From Methanoregulaceae archaeon (GTDB taxonomy: Archaea > Halobacteriota > Methanomicrobia > Methanomicrobiales > Methanospirillaceae): a stretch of 9,772 bases of DNA. Location: assembly GCA_019695435.1 (NCBI GenBank), contig JACTVF010000068.1:1-9772 (forward strand). The letters are read 5' to 3'. The position numbers were made by a program, and so were the translations under genes. This document shows positions 6,743-9,772 of the stretch, piece by piece (position 1 is the stretch's first letter; each line of letters opens with the position of its first letter). A model generated the notes under the pieces. It worked only from the letters and a program-made list of their open reading frames with translations, was not told the DNA's origin and did no database searches.

Positions 6743-6755
6743 GCCGGGGCTGTCC
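6721..6755 (+). terminator. Bulged stem-loop across the transporter stop codon
   Basis: AGCCCCG (6728-6734) pairs with CGGGGCT (6745-6751) around a 10-base loop that contains the TAG stop. After a three-A bulge, GGAC (6721-6724) pairs with GTCC (6752-6755). No T-run follows, so it may protect the 3' end or reduce read-through into hisD rather than act as a classical terminator. Confidence 0.5.
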
Positions 6756-6772
6756 CTGCCTCATTTGCGGAG

Positions 6773-6780
6773 TAAATATA
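6773..6780 (+). promoter_or_regulatory. TATA box of hisD
   Basis: TAAATATA is the best TATA match ahead of hisD. It would start transcription near 6803 and leave about 26 bases of leader. No SD is visible before the ATG at 6829. Confidence 0.5.
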
Positions 6781-6828
6781 GCCCGGATAACGAAACCTTA
6801 ACAACCTTTCCCGCCGAGTTTTTCTGCT

Positions 6829-8112
6829 ATGTGGAGCGAGGTTGATGTCGAAACCTGGGTCTCGTGGCGCACGTCCCGGCTGGATGAAGTGCATGGCACG
6901 GTTCAGGAGATCATAGAAAAGGTGAGGTCGAATGGCGATGCAGCCCTGATCGAGCTCTCCGAAAAGTTTGATAAGGTACACCTTGACACGATCGTTGTCG
7001 ACGAGGACACGCGGCAGGCAGCCTACGAGCAGGTCGATGCACGGGTCATCGAATGTCTTGTGGAGGCCGAGGTCCGGATCAGCCGGTTCCACGAGCTCCA
7101 GCTGCCCCGCGGCCTCTGGCTCAACGAGCTTGAGCCCGGCATCACCCTCGGCGTGAAGACTACCCCGCTCTCACGCGTCGGGGCATACATTCCCGGGGGC
7201 CGTGCCGCGTATCCCTCTACCGCTCTCATGTGCACGGTTCCCGCACGGATCGCTGGTGTCCCCGAGATCTGTTGCTGTTCTCCGCCGCCGATCCAGCCGC
7301 TCACGCTCGTGGCACTCGATATTGCCGGCGTGCAGGAGATTTACCAGTGCGGGGGTGCTCAGGCAATTGCCGCCATGGCCCTCGGGACAGAGTCCATCGA
7401 CCCGGTGGACAAGATCGTAGGGCCAGGCAACGTGTACGTAACCGCCGCAAAGATGATGCTGCGCGAGTATGCCGAGATCGATTTCCCGGCAGGTCCGAGC
7501 GAGATCGCTGTCATTGCGGACGAAAGCGCTGTGCCGGCATATGTTGCAGCCGACATCCTCGCACAGGCAGAGCACGACCCCCACGCGGCCTGCCTCCTCA
7601 TCGCCACCTCCCCTGCTATTGCCGATAGGGTCGGTGCCGAGATCAAAAAACAGGCTGAACACGCCCCCCGTAAGGAGATCATTATACCGGCGCTCAAAAA
7701 CTCCGGTTATATCATTGCCGGCGACCTGGACGAAGCGGTCGCGATCTCGAACGCCGTCGCCCCCGAGCACCTCTCCATCCAGGTGACCGACCCCCTCCCG
7801 GTCCTTGGTGGTATACGAAATGCAGGTGCAATCTTTGTCGGGCCGTACACGCCGGTCGCCTGCGGGGACTACGCGTCGGGCACCAACCACGTGCTCCCGA
7901 CCGCCGGTTATGCCCGGCAGTACTCAGGCCTTGACGTGCACCATTTCTGCAAGACCTCTTCAGTACAGATCCTCACAAGAGATGGCCTGGACAGCATCGG
8001 GGACATCATCGAAACCCTTGCCACGGCTGAGGGTCTTGCCGCCCACGCACGGTCCGTTCAGGTACGCAGACAGGAAAAGAAGGGCAGCCGGAAGAAGGAT
8101 TCCGGCTACTGA
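6829..8112 (+). CDS. hisD: Histidinol dehydrogenase
   Basis: Zinc- and NAD-dependent enzyme that oxidises L-histidinol to L-histidine in two steps, the last reactions of histidine synthesis; cytosolic homodimer in characterised members. The 427 residues are complete. The family signature spans KIVGPGNVYVTAAK (195-208) to AQAEHDPHA (245-253). Expected zinc ligands are Q246, H249, D347 and H406, and the catalytic pair is E313-H314 (APEHLSIQ). All six sit exactly 13 positions below the E. coli numbering, so no insertion or deletion separates them. GDYASGTNHVLPTAG (346-360) is also conserved. The C-terminus carries a short basic tail (RRQEKKGSRKK). No other his gene is in the window, as is common for scattered histidine genes in archaea. 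The start has no SD; MWSEVDVETW agrees with the usual N-terminal length. Confidence 0.97.
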   Translation: MWSEVDVETWVSWRTSRLDEVHGTVQEIIEKVRSNGDAALIELSEKFDKVHLDTIVVDEDTRQAAYEQVDARVIECLVEAEVRISRFHELQLPRGLWLNELEPGITLGVKTTPLSRVGAYIPGGRAAYPSTALMCTVPARIAGVPEICCCSPPPIQPLTLVALDIAGVQEIYQCGGAQAIAAMALGTESIDPVDKIVGPGNVYVTAAKMMLREYAEIDFPAGPSEIAVIADESAVPAYVAADILAQAEHDPHAACLLIATSPAIADRVGAEIKKQAEHAPRKEIIIPALKNSGYIIAGDLDEAVAISNAVAPEHLSIQVTDPLPVLGGIRNAGAIFVGPYTPVACGDYASGTNHVLPTAGYARQYSGLDVHHFCKTSSVQILTRDGLDSIGDIIETLATAEGLAAHARSVQVRRQEKKGSRKKDSGY

Positions 8113-8121
8113 AGAATCGGG

Positions 8122-8136
8122 CCGGATTTTCTCCGG
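8122..8136. terminator. Small hairpin between convergent genes
   Basis: CCGGA-TTTTC-TCCGG forms a 5-base stem with a 5-base loop in the 37-base gap between the hisD stop and the stop of the surface protein gene. It is followed by ATTT on the plus strand and could serve either gene. The stem is short, so this is tentative. Confidence 0.3.
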
Positions 8137-8149
8137 ATTTCCATATCCA

Positions 8150-8686
8150 TTATCTTTTTTTGACCCGGCGGATCATGCAGGCGCCGGCAAGGCTGGTGAT
8201 CCCGAGCGCTGCCACCGTTATCCCCGGGGAAAGGGGGACCGGCGTGGCCGGTGCCTCCGGGGGCAGGAGCGTAACGTCTGCCGAGGCATAGCCGCCATTG
8301 CTGAACCGCTCCCTGTCTATGGGGGAGGTGACCACGTAGACTATGTATCTTCCCGGGTTCATGTTCCCAAGGATTATGGACGTGTCCCACGAGTACTGCC
8401 AGGTACCGTTATTCATGTCCACCGGCGCAGTAGTAAAGAGACCATGTCCGGCCGGGATATTGATGTTCTCCAGCGTGACACCACGGGAATCCAGATCCGG
8501 CCCGGTCATAAAGAGGTAGACGGCGATCGTCTGGATGCCCGAAACCGTACCGTTGAGGATGACCATATCCCCAATATGCACCACGGAGGGAGTGACATTG
8601 ATGGTGACGGTCTGTGCCAGGGCCGGGAATATTCCCAGAAAAAGGAGAAAGGCAACGGCTGCCGGCAGACAGAACCTCCCACTCAT
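8150..8686 (-). CDS. Secreted, membrane-anchored surface protein with Ig-like domain
   Basis: A 178-residue cell-surface protein. A signal peptide (MSGRFCLPAAVAFLLFLGIFPALA) with probable cleavage after residue 24 is followed by a beta-rich domain (25-142), a proline-rich linker (PPEAPATPVP) and a C-terminal hydrophobic anchor (about 154-172) ending in RRVKKR. The segments VYLFMTGPDL (57-65), GTWQYSWDTS (94-103) and GRYIVYVVTSPIDRE (112-126) resemble a domain repeated in large surface proteins of Methanomicrobiales; that is recollection, not a search. Possible N-glycosylation sites are N30, N45 and N93. The C-terminus resembles archaeal sorting-type tails but has SPG rather than PGF. Start chosen at 8686 because the signal peptide begins there and a TATA-like box lies 27 bases upstream; an in-frame ATG at 8725 would put 13 polar residues before the signal peptide. 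Function unknown. Confidence 0.82.
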   Translation of the reverse strand: MSGRFCLPAAVAFLLFLGIFPALAQTVTINVTPSVVHIGDMVILNGTVSGIQTIAVYLFMTGPDLDSRGVTLENINIPAGHGLFTTAPVDMNNGTWQYSWDTSIILGNMNPGRYIVYVVTSPIDRERFSNGGYASADVTLLPPEAPATPVPLSPGITVAALGITSLAGACMIRRVKKR

Positions 8687-8708
8687 ACCAGTACCATTCC
8701 TGCTGAAA

Positions 8709-8717
8709 CGATAAAAC
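8709..8717 (-). promoter_or_regulatory. TATA box of the surface protein gene
   Basis: The minus strand reads GTTTTATCG. Its centre near 8713 lies 27 bases before the ATG at 8686, consistent with a leaderless message; AGGA also occurs nine bases before that ATG. It gives the gene a promoter independent of the ATPase gene upstream. Confidence 0.5.
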
Positions 8718-8735
8718 TGTATCACAGGGCCGTTT

Positions 8736-9772
8736 TTAAAATTCCACGACCATGACCGTTTCCTCTTCCGCTTTGAGATCGCCTTTCAGGCGCCCGGCCT
8801 CGAACTCGTATCCTTCGGCCGGGTTGTAGTTCTCGTAGATCTCGCACTTGTCCAGCAAGTCGACGAACTCTTTGAGGAAGATCCTTGGGATCACATCCAC
8901 CCTGCCGCCAAACCGGCCGGTGATCTTTTTGATCATGGCCCGGATGAAACGGTGGGAAACCCTCTCCCGGTCAACTTCCCGATAGGCCTGGGAGTACACA
9001 TCGATCACCTTGACGGTCACCAGCTCGAGCTTACCGGTATCGAACCGGGTGAGGTGGATCTGGGGCTGGCGGGGGTTCCTGTACGTATCGGTCTCGACGA
9101 CGCTGATCCGGTCGTACAGCGGCGTTACCGATCGGATGCCCCGCGAGCTGTCGAAAAATGCAGGGGTACCGGTGAACAGGAAGTAACAGTGCGGCATCCG
9201 GCCGCCATCGAGGGCGTCGATGATCCGGGCAAGCGTCTGGTAGCTTCTCTCCCGCTGGTTCCGCTGGAGCCCCTGTGTGGTCTCCAGTTCGTCAATCGCT
9301 ATCGCAAGCCCCCGGTATCCTGCACCATGGATGATCTCGACAAGTCCTGAAAGGAAGAGAAACGCTGTGGAGTCATCGACCTCCCCCTTAATGCCTGCCA
9401 CCTGTTTAAAATTGCGCCCCACGGTGGGTTCCGCTGCGATCCAGCCAATAGCTGCCTGTGCGATCGGGAAATCACCGGCGTTGTTGGCCCGGTAGTACGT
9501 GCGTAGCGCGGCGGCAAGGGCGGTATTCTTTTCGCTGATGCCGGCCAGTGCCGTCTCGATCTCTTTTTCCGTTGCTGCTTTGAGCGCGGTGTCCGCCACC
9601 TCCCCGCTGCCCGCCGAGATCAGCCGCTCCTCTATGGCAAAGAGCCAGTTGTCCACGATGGTCTTGAGTGCATGCTCTGCCTCGCTTGTCCTGAGGTTGG
9701 CGCAGATCTGCTGGTAGAGTGCTTTTGGTTTTGAGAGCGGGGCCGAAGGAGAGACAAACACATGGGCGGTGG
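8736..9772 (-). CDS. BREX/DUF2791-type P-loop ATPase (N-terminus beyond window edge)
   Basis: The frame is open to the right edge, so the N-terminal part with the Walker A loop is not visible; the GTG at 9761 is an internal valine codon rather than a start. Numbering from that valine, 341 residues remain. A helical segment (10-110) is followed by the Walker B strand GLAIAIDELET (151-161; D157 and E158), a helix RSYQTLARIIDALDGGR (172-188), the sensor-type strand YFLFTGTPAFFD (193-204) and a probable arginine finger in PLYDRI (214-219). The C-terminal half looks like a winged-helix or lid region (RFIRAMIKKIT...). This pattern is that of the DUF2791 / BREX-system ATP-binding family (BrxD-like). 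Relatives occur in phage-defence (BREX types 2/3) and TerB-linked operons, usually beside a large helicase; partners here would lie beyond 9772. The surface protein gene starts 49 bases downstream with its own promoter. Family assignment fairly sure, role in defence unproven. Confidence 0.8.
   Translation of the reverse strand, partial: TAHVFVSPSAPLSKPKALYQQICANLRTSEAEHALKTIVDNWLFAIEERLISAGSGEVADTALKAATEKEIETALAGISEKNTALAAALRTYYRANNAGDFPIAQAAIGWIAAEPTVGRNFKQVAGIKGEVDDSTAFLFLSGLVEIIHGAGYRGLAIAIDELETTQGLQRNQRERSYQTLARIIDALDGGRMPHCYFLFTGTPAFFDSSRGIRSVTPLYDRISVVETDTYRNPRQPQIHLTRFDTGKLELVTVKVIDVYSQAYREVDRERVSHRFIRAMIKKITGRFGGRVDVIPRIFLKEFVDLLDKCEIYENYNPAEGYEFEAGRLKGDLKAEEETVMVVEF

Noticed and set aside
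7171..7890. 239-residue open frame on the minus strand inside hisD
   Set aside because: hisD is complete with all catalytic residues; the antisense protein has shadow-like composition.
7805..8755. 316-residue open frame on the plus strand across the end of hisD, the surface gene and the end of the ATPase gene
   Set aside because: It overlaps three better-supported genes, has Arg/Pro-rich composition and no recognisable fold.
1..9772. CRISPR array, tRNA, rRNA, insertion sequence or attachment site
   Set aside because: No regularly spaced repeats, cloverleaf-like segments, transposase motifs or terminal inverted repeats were seen on either strand.

Overview
The window looks like chromosomal DNA from a methanogenic archaeon, most likely Methanomicrobiales (Methanoregula or a close relative). 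This is inferred from gene content, not from a database search. The pointers are an archaeal-type ATP-dependent DNA ligase, TATA-like boxes about 26 bases upstream of several starts (several genes look leaderless), T-rich terminators, SD sequences of the AGGTGA/AGGAGG type, a MOT1-type molybdate transporter, a hybrid-kinase-like receiver protein and a surface protein with an archaeal-type C-terminal anchor. The DNA is moderately GC-rich throughout, and I see no insertion sequence, CRISPR array, tRNA or rRNA.

Layout, left to right. The DNA ligase (minus strand) runs off the left edge and lacks its C-terminus. Divergent from it, behind a shared A/T-rich promoter region, are a 396-residue all-helical protein of unknown function with TPR-like segments and, 73 bases further on, an unusual signalling protein built as pseudo-receiver, histidine-phosphotransfer (DHp) domain and true receiver, with no kinase ATPase domain. 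This protein converges with 4 bases to spare on a minus-strand WalJ/YycJ-type metallo-beta-lactamase hydrolase. Upstream of the hydrolase, on the same strand but with its own promoter, is a tightly coupled pair of 61-62-residue single-pass membrane proteins that resemble each other. After a 327-base non-coding stretch with several inverted repeats comes the MOT1-type transporter (plus strand), closed by a bulged stem-loop. It is followed by a complete, stand-alone hisD (plus), a minus-strand secreted and membrane-anchored surface protein, and the C-terminal two-thirds or so of a BREX/DUF2791-type AAA+ ATPase that runs off the right edge.

How they fit together. Ligase, hydrolase and HisD are core functions (DNA joining, a DNA-associated nuclease-like fold, histidine synthesis). 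The transporter probably supplies molybdate or tungstate for methanogenesis enzymes. The parts most likely to hold undescribed biology are the kinase-less phosphorelay protein with its unknown helical neighbour, the paralogous micro-membrane-protein pair, and the DUF2791 ATPase, whose partner genes would lie just beyond the right edge.
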